A stretch of DNA of 43,411 nucleotides from Hyphomonadaceae bacterium (GCA_030697555.1 JAUYPV010000162.1:1-43411); one strand, 5' to 3'; numbered from the stretch's first letter, positions 1 through 6,826 are shown. Notes: generated by a model from the letters alone, not told the origin. Numbers and translations are program-made.

Positions 1-141
1 CAAGGGTGTTCTTGGCGTCGGTGCGCCACGGCTCCTCCTCCTTGCCCGCCATCTCGATAGCGGTCAGCCAGTTCTTGACGAACTCCTCGTTGAACTCGGC
101 TCTTGTCTCGACCGTGCCGGCGGCGGTGGATTCGGCCTCGC
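1..141. repeat. Terminal direct overlap, left copy (identical to 43271-43411)
   Basis: Bases 1-141 are identical to 43271-43411. The overlap falls inside one open gene (portal) and is not bounded by a site, so it is best read as the overlap of a circular assembly and not as a biological terminal repeat. An overlap of exactly 141 fits the largest k-mer used by some assemblers. The unique genome is then 43,270 bp. Confidence 0.9.
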
Positions 142-145
142 TCAT
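1..145 (-). CDS. Portal protein, N-terminal part (gene crosses the circular junction)
   Basis: This is the 5' end of the portal gene whose main body lies at 41376-43411. The ATG at 145-143 overlaps the stop of the terminase large subunit gene as ATGA. Reading on through base 1, the frame encodes MSEAESTAAGTVETRAEF and continues in frame into MAGKEEEP of the right-hand copy. Joining the ends gives 679 residues instead of the 648 seen if the right-hand piece is read alone from its first internal ATG. The terL-portal order and coupling are normal for a tailed phage late operon. Confidence 0.9.
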   Translation of the reverse strand, partial: MSEAESTAAGTVETRAEFNEEFVKNWLTAIEMAGKEEEPWRTDAKNTL

Positions 146-1536
146 GCCGCGTCCTTCCGCTTCCGGCTCTGGCGCTCGATCATCTCGGCGAAGGTGAGGT
201 TGCTGCGGATTGTGCCGTCAGGGTTGCCGATAAAGAAATCCGCCTTGGACGGCGGAACGATCTCGGCGGCCGGAAGTTCACGCCACCCCATCGCCAGCGT
301 GCGGAAGGCGTCGGCGCCGTGGCTCGACCAGTCGTGCACCGGGATCTTGCCCAGCACGCGCGTCTCTTCGTTGTAGTCGGTATGGTAGTTGCGGAGGGCG
401 TCGAGTCCACGCTCGCACCGGCTGTCATCAAAGCGGGCCAGCTTCAGCGTCTTACGGACAGCCTGGATGCCGTCCACTATCGGATGAATCGGGACCAGCC
501 AAGGCTTGCGGCCCAGAGAGATCATCGTCTCGATGCGGGTACGTCCCGAACCCCACTCTCTGACCTTGGCGTCGTGCGGCACCAGATCGTGCCCGTAGGG
601 ATAGCCTTTCTCGTTCAGCATATCGACGTAGTGGTCGACGCCAACGCCGGAGCTTTCGTAGTAGTCGATAACGCTCGGCCCTTCGGCAAACATCTGAAAG
701 AACCAAATGGCCGTGCTGTCATCGACGCCCAGATCCCATGCGGTGTGCACGGGGAGCGCCGGGTCCGCCAGAAACTCGCCGATACGCCCCTGCCGGTCAG
801 CATCGGCCATTTCCTGCGAGTAGTAGGCACCCAACACGGCAGCCTCGAAGCTGCAGCGGTATTCCTGCTCGCACATGGCGGTGCCGAACACCTCGCCAAA
901 TTCGGCAACGCGGTCCTTCAGGATCGCGGCGTAGCGCTCGGGCGACAGGATGCCGGTATCGTCGATGGTCAACACCTCGCCGAACCACTCCTGCGGGTTG
1001 GCCTGGGCATTCTTGAGCATCCGGTAAGCGTGGTTCTTGCCGCGCGGCGTCGTGTTGAACACGGCCCAGCCGCCGTTTTCCTCAAGAATGGGCGACAGGT
1101 ACGCCCACGCTGCGGGATCGGCGAGCGCCCATTCGGAGAACGTGATGCCGATTGGCGGGCTGCCCACGAGGCTGTTGAAGTTGTCGGACCCGACGAGCTG
1201 CCAGAACGAGCCGCAGCGCAGCTCAATCGCCATGTCCTGTTTACGGGTGCTGGCGCGCAATTCCAGCGGGAACGCCTCATCTATGCGCTTCTTGCCGGAG
1301 TGCGGGTTGATCGCGTCCCAGACCGCTTTGCGGGCTTGGTTGGCCTGCGGGAGCATGTGCCAGTAGACGCCGGGCCGCTGATGCGAGGCGCAGGCCGTCC
1401 AGTGCATATCGGCGTCGTCCTTGCCGGCGCGGCGGTGCCACACATGCATGGCGCGCTTACAGCCCCCCTCCATGGCCGACCAGAACGGCATCTGGTACCC
1501 GCGCGGGCGCCAGTTGTTAGGCAGGCGTACCTTCAT
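142..1536 (-). CDS. terL: Terminase large subunit (ATPase and nuclease)
   Basis: This 464-aa protein is the DNA-packaging motor that docks on the portal and cuts the concatemer. The N-terminal ATPase shows a Walker A-like HRRAGKDD at residues 34-41 (the usual T/S after GK is D here), a Walker B-like GITFSEWALAD near residue 130 and a coupling motif FNTTPRGKNH. The C-terminal RNase H-like nuclease shows AWDLGVDDSTA, VPHDAK and SHGADAFR, which carry the expected acidic residues. The start overlaps the terS stop and the stop overlaps the portal start, both as ATGA. Length is normal for a podovirus-type terminase. Confidence 0.95.
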   Translation of the reverse strand: MKVRLPNNWRPRGYQMPFWSAMEGGCKRAMHVWHRRAGKDDADMHWTACASHQRPGVYWHMLPQANQARKAVWDAINPHSGKKRIDEAFPLELRASTRKQDMAIELRCGSFWQLVGSDNFNSLVGSPPIGITFSEWALADPAAWAYLSPILEENGGWAVFNTTPRGKNHAYRMLKNAQANPQEWFGEVLTIDDTGILSPERYAAILKDRVAEFGEVFGTAMCEQEYRCSFEAAVLGAYYSQEMADADRQGRIGEFLADPALPVHTAWDLGVDDSTAIWFFQMFAEGPSVIDYYESSGVGVDHYVDMLNEKGYPYGHDLVPHDAKVREWGSGRTRIETMISLGRKPWLVPIHPIVDGIQAVRKTLKLARFDDSRCERGLDALRNYHTDYNEETRVLGKIPVHDWSSHGADAFRTLAMGWRELPAAEIVPPSKADFFIGNPDGTIRSNLTFAEMIERQSRKRKDAA

Positions 1537-1988
1537 GGCGTGAACCGCACGATCTCAACCGTGATCGGCCCGTCGCCCCCGTTCCCGGTGTGCTGCAGCT
1601 TGTCGCCGTAGACTTTTGGGAGGGCCTTCGCGAGCATCCACTTCCGGGTGTCGACCTGCAGACGGCGATGCTCGATCATGTCCGCGCGCTTCGTCTCGTC
1701 GTACATGTCGCCGTCTTTCGACAGCTTCGTGGTGACGATGACGCCCGGCAGCGGCGTGTCCGCGATCTCCAGCATTTGATCGAACAGGACGGCGTATCCG
1801 GTCTCTCTGGCCCTCGCGTATTGGTCCGAAAATGCTTCCTTGGTCTGTACCCATCGCAGCACTGTGGGGTGCGCGGGCATGCCATCGGCTCGGCAGGCAC
1901 CGCGCAGCGTTTCACCGGCTGCCAATCGTTCGCAGATGCGGTCAGCCAAAGCTTGCGTGAATTTCGAGGGTCGCCCCTTGGGGGCCAT
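1533..1988 (-). CDS. terS: Terminase small subunit (DNA recognition)
   Basis: A 151-aa protein with the Sf6/P22-type small terminase layout. The N-terminal helix-turn-helix reads FTQALADRICERLAAGETLR and continues through PAHPTVLRWV. The oligomerization part includes FSDQYARARETGYA and a typical end, VDTRKWMLAKALPKVYGDK. It would bind the packaging site and load TerL. The ATG at 1988 follows a 119-base gap after the upstream cassette, and the stop overlaps the terL start. No cos or pac site can be pointed to. Confidence 0.9.
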   Translation of the reverse strand: MAPKGRPSKFTQALADRICERLAAGETLRGACRADGMPAHPTVLRWVQTKEAFSDQYARARETGYAVLFDQMLEIADTPLPGVIVTTKLSKDGDMYDETKRADMIEHRRLQVDTRKWMLAKALPKVYGDKLQHTGNGGDGPITVEIVRFTP

Positions 1989-2107
1989 GCCGTGCTCGCT
2001 GGTTGTGAGCGTCGGCTTAGATCAGTGGGAAGTTCCGACTTAGGAAGTCAAGCGGGTTATGGGCCTGTTGGCGGCCTTGATATCTTCCGGGTGTGCCCGA
2101 GCCCCCT

Positions 2108-2416
2108 TCATCCTGCTGAGTAAGTCGCTGGAAACATGGGGAAAAACGTTCTGACCGGTAGCAAATTTGTAGACTCGGTCACCCTCCCTGGTTCGGCCAG
2201 TGCCGCCGATGGACATTCCCGGCGCTCAGCAAGCTCGAGGCGGCCCCCAATGGCCCCCACCTCGTAGTCCACTTCCCAGAATTGGATTTCGATGCCGCCG
2301 CGCATTTTGCGGATCGACTTGCAAATATCGGCAATTTCGAATGGAGCTTTTTCGAACGACCCTTGGTCCTTGAGGTCCTTTAACACCCCAAGGACCAAAG
2401 TATCGAGAGGCCGCAT
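2108..2416 (-). CDS. Hypothetical protein, second gene of the 2.1-2.85 kb cassette
   Basis: I do not recognise this 102-aa protein. The first half (residues 1-60) is compact and charged, with FEIADICKSIRKMRGGIEIQFWEVDYEVG; the last third is polar and ends in FFPMFPATYSAG. Its start overlaps the stop of the upstream 82-aa gene as TAATG, so the two are coupled. Base composition is less GC-rich than the surrounding genes. With its own promoter and operator upstream, this pair looks like an independently controlled accessory (moron) cassette next to the terminase genes. Host take-over or exclusion roles are possible but not shown. Confidence 0.7.
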   Translation of the reverse strand: MRPLDTLVLGVLKDLKDQGSFEKAPFEIADICKSIRKMRGGIEIQFWEVDYEVGAIGGRLELAERRECPSAALAEPGRVTESTNLLPVRTFFPMFPATYSAG

Positions 2417-2664
2417 TAAGCTCGTTGCGCCTCTAGCTCACGAAGATGGCTTTCAAGGCTTACCTGCGGAGGTAACCCCTCATCTGGATCTTCGATCCGT
2501 CGGCACAGGCTAGCCGTTATCGAATCATCCATGCGATTGATATCGGCCGCCAGCGACTCCGCTGTAATTTCCCTTCCTGGGAGAATACAGAAGCGGATAT
2601 TCTTGAGGCCGTCGTTCGCAACCCTTCTCGTGAAGGCAGTCGCGGCTTTTTGAAGTTCACTCAT
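2416..2664 (-). CDS. Hypothetical protein, first gene of the 2.1-2.85 kb cassette
   Basis: An 82-aa soluble protein of unknown function, largely helical by eye, with the segment RRVANDGLKNIRFCILPGRE followed by ITAESLAADINRMDDSI. A very strong ribosome binding site, AAGGAGGT, lies just upstream of the ATG at 2664. A sigma70-like promoter at 2812-2839 and a 30-bp palindrome at 2763-2792 precede it. The strong signals suggest high, switchable expression. It is coupled to the 102-aa gene downstream by TAATG. Confidence 0.75.
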   Translation of the reverse strand: MSELQKAATAFTRRVANDGLKNIRFCILPGREITAESLAADINRMDDSITASLCRRIEDPDEGLPPQVSLESHLRELEAQRA

Positions 2665-2762
2665 GGCTACCTCCTTATGTCTGGGCAGAGCTATTTCGAT
2701 GCGTGTCGTATCACGCCAAATGGGAATGAATCACGTCCAAACCTTGACAGACCCCAAGTAGG

Positions 2763-2792
2763 ACGTTTACCGTCCAAACGGACGGTAAACGT
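2763..2792. promoter_or_regulatory. Large perfect palindrome, probable operator
   Basis: Two 13-bp arms, ACGTTTACCGTCC and GGACGGTAAACGT, are perfect inverted copies separated by AAAC. The site starts about 20 bp downstream of the -10 of the leftward promoter, where a bound repressor would block initiation or elongation. No T-run follows it on either strand, which argues against a terminator. The symmetry resembles a TetR-type operator; no TetR gene is in this genome, so a host regulator is a candidate. Confidence 0.65.
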
Positions 2793-2811
2793 TAAGAAAT
2801 CTGTCCTATCC

Positions 2812-2839
2812 TATATAAGCTCTATCTGCCGTCAGTCAA
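2812..2839 (-). promoter_or_regulatory. Sigma70-like promoter for the accessory cassette
   Basis: On the minus strand TTGACT (2839-2834) and TATATA (2817-2812) are separated by 16 bases. The -35 matches the consensus at 5 of 6 positions, and the region is clearly AT-richer than its surroundings. Transcription would run through the 30-bp palindrome at 2763-2792 into the 82-aa and 102-aa genes. Confidence 0.6.
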
Positions 2840-2862
2840 GGAGACTACGGACGGCCGGGATT

Positions 2863-2895
2863 ATGGTTCCCGCATGGTTCCCGCATGGTCCGTGC
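2863..2895. repeat. Short tandem repeat, 11-bp unit
   Basis: ATGGTTCCCGC occurs twice in tandem (2863-2873, 2874-2884), followed by a degenerate third copy ATGGTCCGTGC. It lies between the end of the leftward early operon and the accessory promoter. No function is visible. Confidence 0.7.
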
Positions 2896-2958
2896 AGGTC
2901 GGCAGACGCTGCCGCCTTCAAGCGGATGATCTTTGGTCCTTATCCCGCCCTGTGGATT

Positions 2959-3063
2959 TCAAACTGAGACACTACCGTTTGCGCTCACGTCGATGGTATG
3001 GACGTATTCCGCCTTCGCCTCCGGTGTCTCAAGCACGATGCAGAATTTCAGGGGGCCGATCAT
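2959..3063 (-). CDS. Small hypothetical protein (34 aa), last gene of the leftward early operon
   Basis: The ATG at 3063 overlaps the stop of the upstream gene as ATGA, and the frame runs 34 codons: MIGPLKFCIVLETPEAK, then AEYVHTIDVSANGSVSV. The sequence has a strand-like pattern and is not repeat-derived. Coupling and position make it a likely real gene; function is unknown. About 120 bases of non-coding DNA follow, with the 11-bp tandem repeat and a weak CGGCA/TGCCG stem but no clear terminator. Confidence 0.6.
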   Translation of the reverse strand: MIGPLKFCIVLETPEAKAEYVHTIDVSANGSVSV

Positions 3064-3290
3064 GCGGCAACTCTAGCAGCTCTACGAATCGCAGCCAAGG
3101 ATGCGCGCGGCAAATCTTCCCACCGCCCATATCGGCTGCCGTAGAACGCAGACAAGCTCATTGCTGAGCGCCTGCGCTGCACCGTGTCCACGTCGTGGCC
3201 GGTCACCGCCGCTATCTCGTGGTCGTGGTGCGTCGCGTGTAGGCTCAGCAGTGTGGCCGTGTCCGCCGCTGTCCATTGCCTACCGTTCAC
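3060..3290 (-). CDS. Small protein with SANT/HTH-like segment
   Basis: Read from the GTG at 3290, which overlaps the thermonuclease stop in GTGAACGGTAG and has GGGAG upstream, this gives 76 residues. The segment RQWTAADTATLLSLHATHHD is followed by IAAVTGHDVDTVQRRRSA, which looks like a short DNA-binding helix-turn-helix with an early tryptophan. Longer in-frame starts exist at 3326 and 3371 but would overlap the nuclease gene further. It could be a small regulator; confidence in function is low. Confidence 0.65.
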   Translation of the reverse strand: MNGRQWTAADTATLLSLHATHHDHEIAAVTGHDVDTVQRRRSAMSLSAFYGSRYGRWEDLPRASLAAIRRAARVAA

Positions 3291-3756
3291 GCCGCTGCTC
3301 CCAAGCCGGTTTGCAGTTGCGCCCATGCACGCCCCGCCCCTCAAATCGCGCCGCGCTTTCGGCCAGCTCATAGTCCCGGCTGTACCGCGTAAATGCCCAC
3401 GCCATCCCTGCCCTCACCATCGCCTCGCCTAGATCCATGCCGTCTGCCCTGCATAGCGCCACCGTGCGGCCGTAGCGGTCGGTCGTCTTGGGCTCGCATG
3501 TGATCCTGCGGTCACGCATCATGGCGCGGAGGTAGGCTGTAGCCTCGATCCCGGCAGGGTAGCCGTCGTCGCAGATCTGGTGGGTTTCAGGCGCGTCGAT
3601 GCCGTGGATTCTGTACGTCGTGCCGTCGAGCTTGATCGTGTCGCCGTCGATTACAGTCTGAGCGTGAACAGGGAACGCGAAAATGCACGCCAGTATGAAT
3701 AAGACGCGCCTCCGCTTCGCTACGGGGAGAACCAGGGCGAGGACCCTCCTGCTCAT
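3280..3756 (-). CDS. Secreted thermonuclease (SNase family)
   Basis: A 158-aa staphylococcal-nuclease-type protein. The N-terminus has basic residues, then a hydrophobic segment VLFILACIFAFPVHA that looks like a signal peptide cleaved after AHA-like residues, so it should act in the periplasm or outside. The SNase core shows VIDGDTIKLDGTTYRIHGID and APETHQ, then DRYGRTVALC and WAFTRYSRDY, covering the catalytic Arg/Glu region and the calcium-site Asp. It cuts DNA or RNA. In a phage early operon it may degrade extracellular or incoming DNA or salvage nucleotides. Its start overlaps the upstream stop as ATGA. Confidence 0.85.
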   Translation of the reverse strand: MSRRVLALVLPVAKRRRVLFILACIFAFPVHAQTVIDGDTIKLDGTTYRIHGIDAPETHQICDDGYPAGIEATAYLRAMMRDRRITCEPKTTDRYGRTVALCRADGMDLGEAMVRAGMAWAFTRYSRDYELAESAARFEGRGVHGRNCKPAWEQRRER

Positions 3757-4034
3757 GGCTGAGCCGCTGTTTCACGTTTGACAGTCTGAGCAAACGATTG
3801 ATCTGCCAATGAATCTGCGCGCGTTCGCAGCGAAACACGGTCCATGCCTGTTGCTTTCGCGGCTTGCCCTTCGCTCAGCACGCCTTCGTTGTGCAGCACG
3901 ATCAGTGCATCGCGCATCCGGGTACAATGCGTGCAGAGCGCGACTTGCCGATAGCTTCGGCCGTGGCCTTTTGGTCCGTACTTTGCGCGGCGTGTTTCCC
4001 ATGCTCGCCGGCGAACGTCCGCAATATCCGTCAT
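3753..4034 (-). CDS. HTH-like small protein
   Basis: A 93-aa protein begun at the ATG overlapping the stop of the DUF1376 gene (ATGA at 4034). The first part is basic (RRRAWETRRAKYGPKGHGRS) and contains CTHC. The centre, ALIVLHNEGVLSEGQAAKAT followed by GMDRVSLRTRAD, reads as a helix-turn-helix. A DNA-binding role near the replication genes is plausible. The family is not recognised. Confidence 0.7.
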   Translation of the reverse strand: MTDIADVRRRAWETRRAKYGPKGHGRSYRQVALCTHCTRMRDALIVLHNEGVLSEGQAAKATGMDRVSLRTRADSLADQSFAQTVKRETAAQP

Positions 4035-4693
4035 GAGTCTGCCCCACTTCGTTGCTGAGCCGCTTGAGCCTTGGCCCACCGCAGCAGGTCCGCCGGGATG
4101 ATCGGATTCGTGCCCGCGCTGTCGGGCCTGAGGCCGTATCTGGGCGACCACGTTCCGTCCTTCAGCCAGAGCTCGATGCGCTTCTGCCAGTCTTCCCGGC
4201 TCGTGAGCCCCGTGCGCGGCGGCCCGTCAGGGCTAGCCGACGCGCGCGGGGCACCACCAATGGTCTCTCCATGAGAAGAACTATCTGTCTGTGACTCTGA
4301 AGGTCTGCACTTTTGTTGGTCGTTTATTGAACGTGTGTTGCGCGTTTGTTGGCGGGTTGCTGCCGACGCTCGCCCGGCGATGCGCCTTGCCTCGGTCAAC
4401 CTTGCCGCCTTCTCCAGCTCAACTTCGACCCTGACATGGGTCCATCGTTCCGGCGTCGTTTCAAAAAAAGCCTCGTACTTTGAACGCTCTAGCCTCCATT
4501 CGTCGGGGGTGCATTTCGCGATGATTGCGAGCTCGTTGTCATCGTTCGGCAGCCAGCCACCGTTCTTGAACGCTGCCAGGATCAGCATGAGGTAGCTGCC
4601 GTGGTGCTGGCGCGCGAGGTGCAGCGTGTTGGCAAGGTAGGTGCCGACGTAGAACGCCATCCACACGTCTGATTTTGGGGCGGCGCGGGCCAT
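4031..4693 (-). CDS. DUF1376 (YdaU-type) protein, putative replication initiation
   Basis: The N-terminal 100 residues match the DUF1376 pattern: KSDVWMAFYVGTYLANTLHL, then HHGSYLMLILAAFKNGGWLP and DNELAIIAKCTPDEW. In lambdoid and related phages this winged-helix-like domain occurs in O-like replication proteins. The middle (about 115-165) is a polar, low-complexity linker, and the end has a WQKRIELWLKDGTW segment. Length is 220 aa. Together with the DnaA-like protein downstream of 5917 it is the best candidate for origin function. It sits in a tightly coupled operon. Confidence 0.8.
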   Translation of the reverse strand: MARAAPKSDVWMAFYVGTYLANTLHLARQHHGSYLMLILAAFKNGGWLPNDDNELAIIAKCTPDEWRLERSKYEAFFETTPERWTHVRVEVELEKAARLTEARRIAGRASAATRQQTRNTRSINDQQKCRPSESQTDSSSHGETIGGAPRASASPDGPPRTGLTSREDWQKRIELWLKDGTWSPRYGLRPDSAGTNPIIPADLLRWAKAQAAQQRSGADS

Positions 4694-4694
4694 A

Positions 4695-4937
4695 CTACGC
4701 CATCCTCACGGTAACGATCACCTTGACCGCTCTCGGCATCTTCCAGCCGTGCGGCTCGGTCGTCAGGTCAGGACGCGTGCGGAAGAACCAGTAGCGCTTC
4801 TTGGCGAAGGCTCGGCCCAAGGCCCGCGTCGCAAACATCAGCGGCAGCCCCGTCTCGTCGGCCATCAGATGGGTCTTGTACCCGTCCAGGCGGTTGGCGC
4901 TGCGCCACTGTATGGCCCAGCGGGTTGCTTTGCTCAT
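4695..4937 (-). CDS. Conserved-looking small phage protein
   Basis: An 80-aa basic protein, started at the ATG overlapping the nuclease stop (ATGA at 4937). It reads SKATRWAIQWRSANRLDGYK and later RALGRAFAKKRYWFFRTRPD, rich in Arg, Lys and aromatics. It may bind nucleic acid. I do not recognise the family. A longer open frame to 5003 exists but would overlap the upstream gene. Confidence 0.65.
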   Translation of the reverse strand: MSKATRWAIQWRSANRLDGYKTHLMADETGLPLMFATRALGRAFAKKRYWFFRTRPDLTTEPHGWKMPRAVKVIVTVRMA

Positions 4938-5263
4938 GCCGTCCTCGTCACGGTGGCAGACACCAACTGAAGGAAGTCGCGAGCGTCGAGGATCGCCACC
5001 CAATAGCTACCGTTGGTGCGGTGGAACACGACGGGCTTTTCGTGGTCGGCCTTCTCGTCGGCGGCTTGGTCCATCGCCGGGTAGATCGACATGCGCTCGG
5101 TGCGCTTCACCTCGACATGCCAACCCGGCAGGCCGGTCACGTCAGCCGAGTCGGGGCCGCCCTGGTACTGGACGCCACGCTGGCCAGCAAAACCATGCTT
5201 GCGCAGAAGCGCCGCTACCTCGCGCTCGCCCGTCTTGCCCTTCTGGCGGGACATTTTACCCAT
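4934..5263 (-). CDS. Putative PD-(D/E)xK endonuclease / Holliday junction resolvase-like
   Basis: A 109-aa protein with KGKTGEREVAALLRKHGF, then GPDSADVTGLPGWHVEVKRT. The D...ExK spacing (DV...EVK, residues about 41-53) and the preceding Glu at about residue 14 match small PD-(D/E)xK nucleases annotated in phages as Hjc-like resolvases. It would resolve branched DNA from recombination by the Bet/RecT pathway or before packaging. Start could be 5263 or the ATG at 5254, directly after the upstream stop. Confidence 0.75.
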   Translation of the reverse strand: MGKMSRQKGKTGEREVAALLRKHGFAGQRGVQYQGGPDSADVTGLPGWHVEVKRTERMSIYPAMDQAADEKADHEKPVVFHRTNGSYWVAILDARDFLQLVSATVTRTA

Positions 5264-5465
5264 GCCCCGGCCCTTCCTCCGCCCATCGCCCTTCAGGTTC
5301 AGGCGTCAGACGGCGGCACCATTTGCAGCCTGCCTTGGCCGCAGCGATGGCTTCGTCATCCTCCAACAGGCACTTGGGAGGGCCAGCGCAGACAATGACG
5401 CGGGGCTTGGCGTTGTACTTGGAGCGGGTCATGCCGGGTGAATGAACCGGGGCGACGGCGCTCAT
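5256..5465 (-). CDS. Small four-cysteine protein (zinc-ribbon-like)
   Basis: A 69-aa protein started at the ATG overlapping the previous stop (ATGA at 5465). It contains VCAGPPKC and later GCKWCRRL, giving four cysteines that could bind zinc, with an acidic stretch LLEDDEAIAAAKA between. Such small zinc-binding proteins are common in phage early operons. No specific role can be assigned. Confidence 0.65.
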   Translation of the reverse strand: MSAVAPVHSPGMTRSKYNAKPRVIVCAGPPKCLLEDDEAIAAAKAGCKWCRRLTPEPEGRWAEEGPGHG

Positions 5466-5917
5466 GCCCGCCCCATTCGCGCCAGAACGTCGGCACGGCA
5501 GCGGCGATAGAACGCCTCGTAGCCTGGAACCTGCGTGCAGCGATCGGGATGGCGCTCGCGGTACCAGTGCGTCATGTTCTCGGCACGCAGGAGCGCATCG
5601 TCGACGCCTTGGCATGACAGGCGCGGGTGAAACTCACCGGCCAGAACGGCGATGCAGAAGCGGGCGTTGACGAGCTTCTGCTTCCTGCCATTCCCCCGAA
5701 TTTGCTCGGCCGTCGCGTCCATCTGGTAGGCGACGTGTTCGATCAGGCCATTCAACGACGGTGGCCGGTAGGTCTTGAGCGGTGGTGCTGGCGCGAGCGT
5801 TTCACGTGAAACGGGCATCTCTCGGCCGAGTATCCTCTGCGCCAAGTGCGGCTGTCGGGCCGCAAAGCGCGCCGCACGTTCACGCGAGGCCGTGACGATG
5901 CCGAGTTCGTCAATCAT
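5462..5917 (-). CDS. DnaA C-terminal-domain-like protein
   Basis: A 151-aa protein from the ATG at 5917, which has GGGGGA upstream; an alternative ATG at 5980 with AAGG would add 21 residues. Residues about 55-130 resemble the DNA-binding domain of DnaA: MDATAEQIRGNGRKQKLVNA, then RFCIAVLAGEFHPRLS and an ENMTHWYRER segment where DnaA has RDHTTVLHA. This suggests recognition of an origin-like or DnaA-box-like sequence without the AAA+ motor. The gene contains a perfect 14-bp parS-like palindrome encoding VSRET. The AT-rich stretch 5981-6035 upstream may hold its promoter. Confidence 0.65.
   Translation of the reverse strand: MIDELGIVTASRERAARFAARQPHLAQRILGREMPVSRETLAPAPPLKTYRPPSLNGLIEHVAYQMDATAEQIRGNGRKQKLVNARFCIAVLAGEFHPRLSCQGVDDALLRAENMTHWYRERHPDRCTQVPGYEAFYRRCRADVLARMGRA
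5799..5812. promoter_or_regulatory. parS-like site inside the DnaA-like gene
   Basis: GTTTCACGTGAAAC is a perfect palindrome identical to the core of the chromosomal parS site bound by ParB in most bacteria, including Caulobacter. By chance a given 14-mer is expected about 0.00016 times in 43 kb. I saw no second copy and no parA or parB gene. It is read in frame as VSRE, so its presence could partly reflect coding, but the exact match is striking. Confidence 0.55.
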
Positions 5918-6036
5918 GCGATCCCCCGACGGTTGGCTTCGTTGCAGGACTCCGCGAAACCGTCTGCGGTTGAGCCACATATCCTTGACCTGCTTGCACT
6001 TTAAGCCCCTATATTAAATTAGGTTAAGTAGTGGCT

Positions 6037-6339
6037 TCAGCCCTTCGGGCTTTCGCGTTGTCCCTCGGCTTGACCTTCCGCCTCCCATTTCGAGCAGGCT
6101 GGCGAGCGCGCCTTGATGTCGGTGCCGCCGCCGCCGGTCCAAAACTTCTCCGTCAGCGAACACTTCAGGTAGGTCTTGCCCATGTGCTTGCGGTACAGGT
6201 TCTTGCACGAGCCGCACGTCTCGCCCGCCGGACCAGTGCCCGGATGGTCGGCATACAAGCCCTTCAGCGCCTTGCGTGCCCGCGCGACTTCGGCGGCCTT
6301 CAGCGCGGACGGCGGCAGGATCATCAGCGGCGCGCTCAT
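6037..6339 (-). CDS. Conserved phage protein with four cysteines
   Basis: A 100-aa protein starting at the ATG with GGAGAAGGG close upstream (a GTG at 6342 is an alternative). The centre reads HPGTGPAGETCGSCKNLYRK, then MGKTYLKCSLTEKFWTGGGG and ARSPACSKWE. Four cysteines (CGSC, KC, AC) form a likely zinc site. Proteins of this pattern occur widely in phages of Alphaproteobacteria, without known function. Its stop lies within a AGCCC-GAA-GGGCT hairpin. Confidence 0.75.
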   Translation of the reverse strand: MSAPLMILPPSALKAAEVARARKALKGLYADHPGTGPAGETCGSCKNLYRKHMGKTYLKCSLTEKFWTGGGGTDIKARSPACSKWEAEGQAEGQRESPKG

Positions 6340-6439
6340 CACCCTTCTCCCTTGTCCTTCAGTCGATCGAGCCCGGTCACGATGGTTGTGCGTAGCTTCC
6401 GGTACGCATCGAGCAGACAGGTTTTGCAGACGTAGACCG

Positions 6440-6793
6440 TCACGAATCCGAGCCGCGCGACGTAGTGGACAGGCTGCCAGGCTCAGGACGCTTCACGACG
6501 AAATCACAAGGCGGGAGGTCTCGATGCGGGACAACCCGGAGGCGCAAAGCGCCGTAGGCACTGAAGAAAAAGCAGCAGGCCTTACTGCCGAAGTTAGGCT
6601 GCGGGAGGATGCAGCCGAGGGGATGGGTGGCCCGGCGCTCGAGGGGAGGCTCATACGCCGGGCCGTTCCTGCAGGGGTTACGCGTCCGGGGGGGAAGACC
6701 CGCAGGAATTTGGAATTTCATATTGTGGGCGCCGTTGCCCACCCGCTCGGCACGTTCGCTATTGCCCCCTGTCGCGTGCCGGGCGGTTTTCAT
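6440..6793 (-). CDS. Hypothetical protein with repeat-derived coding
   Basis: A 117-aa frame whose ATG overlaps the DUF4326 stop (ATGA at 6793). Part of it is composed of the dispersed hairpin repeat: the copy at 6523-6561 is translated as AYGALRLRVVPHRD. The rest is proline- and arginine-rich (GLPPRTRNPCRNGPAYEPP) with a CCFFF patch. It could be a real but rapidly changing gene or an open frame without a product. About 100 bases between its stop and 6339 hold no gene I can support. Confidence 0.35.
   Translation of the reverse strand: MKTARHATGGNSERAERVGNGAHNMKFQIPAGLPPRTRNPCRNGPAYEPPLERRATHPLGCILPQPNFGSKACCFFFSAYGALRLRVVPHRDLPPCDFVVKRPEPGSLSTTSRGSDS
6523..6561 (+). repeat. Dispersed hairpin repeat, copy 1
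   Basis: GATGCGGGACAACCCGGA, then stem GGCGC-AAA-GCGCC and GTAGGCACT. The family pattern is GATGC-R-G-S-ACWCCCCGGA, a GC-rich hairpin, then GTAGGCACCCCTCCT. This copy is antisense to the gene it lies in and is translated as part of it. Confidence 0.75.
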
Positions 6794-6826
6794 TCGTGGC
6801 TCCCTGCGGTCGCGGAGACTGGGGCA
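6790..6826 (-). repeat. Dispersed hairpin repeat, copy 2
   Basis: On the minus strand GCCCCAGTCTCCGCGACC, then GCAGGGAGCCACGAATGA. It overlaps the end of the DUF4326 gene and provides the ATGA of the next start. Diverged arms. Confidence 0.55.

Noticed and set aside
103-1611. A 502-codon plus-strand open frame opposite the terminase large subunit gene
   Set aside because: It is the antisense shadow of a high-GC gene; the minus strand shows all terminase motifs and tight coupling to its neighbours.
2040-2107. TTGACT on the minus strand upstream of terS as a late promoter
   Set aside because: No acceptable -10 at a suitable distance; late transcription start could not be assigned.
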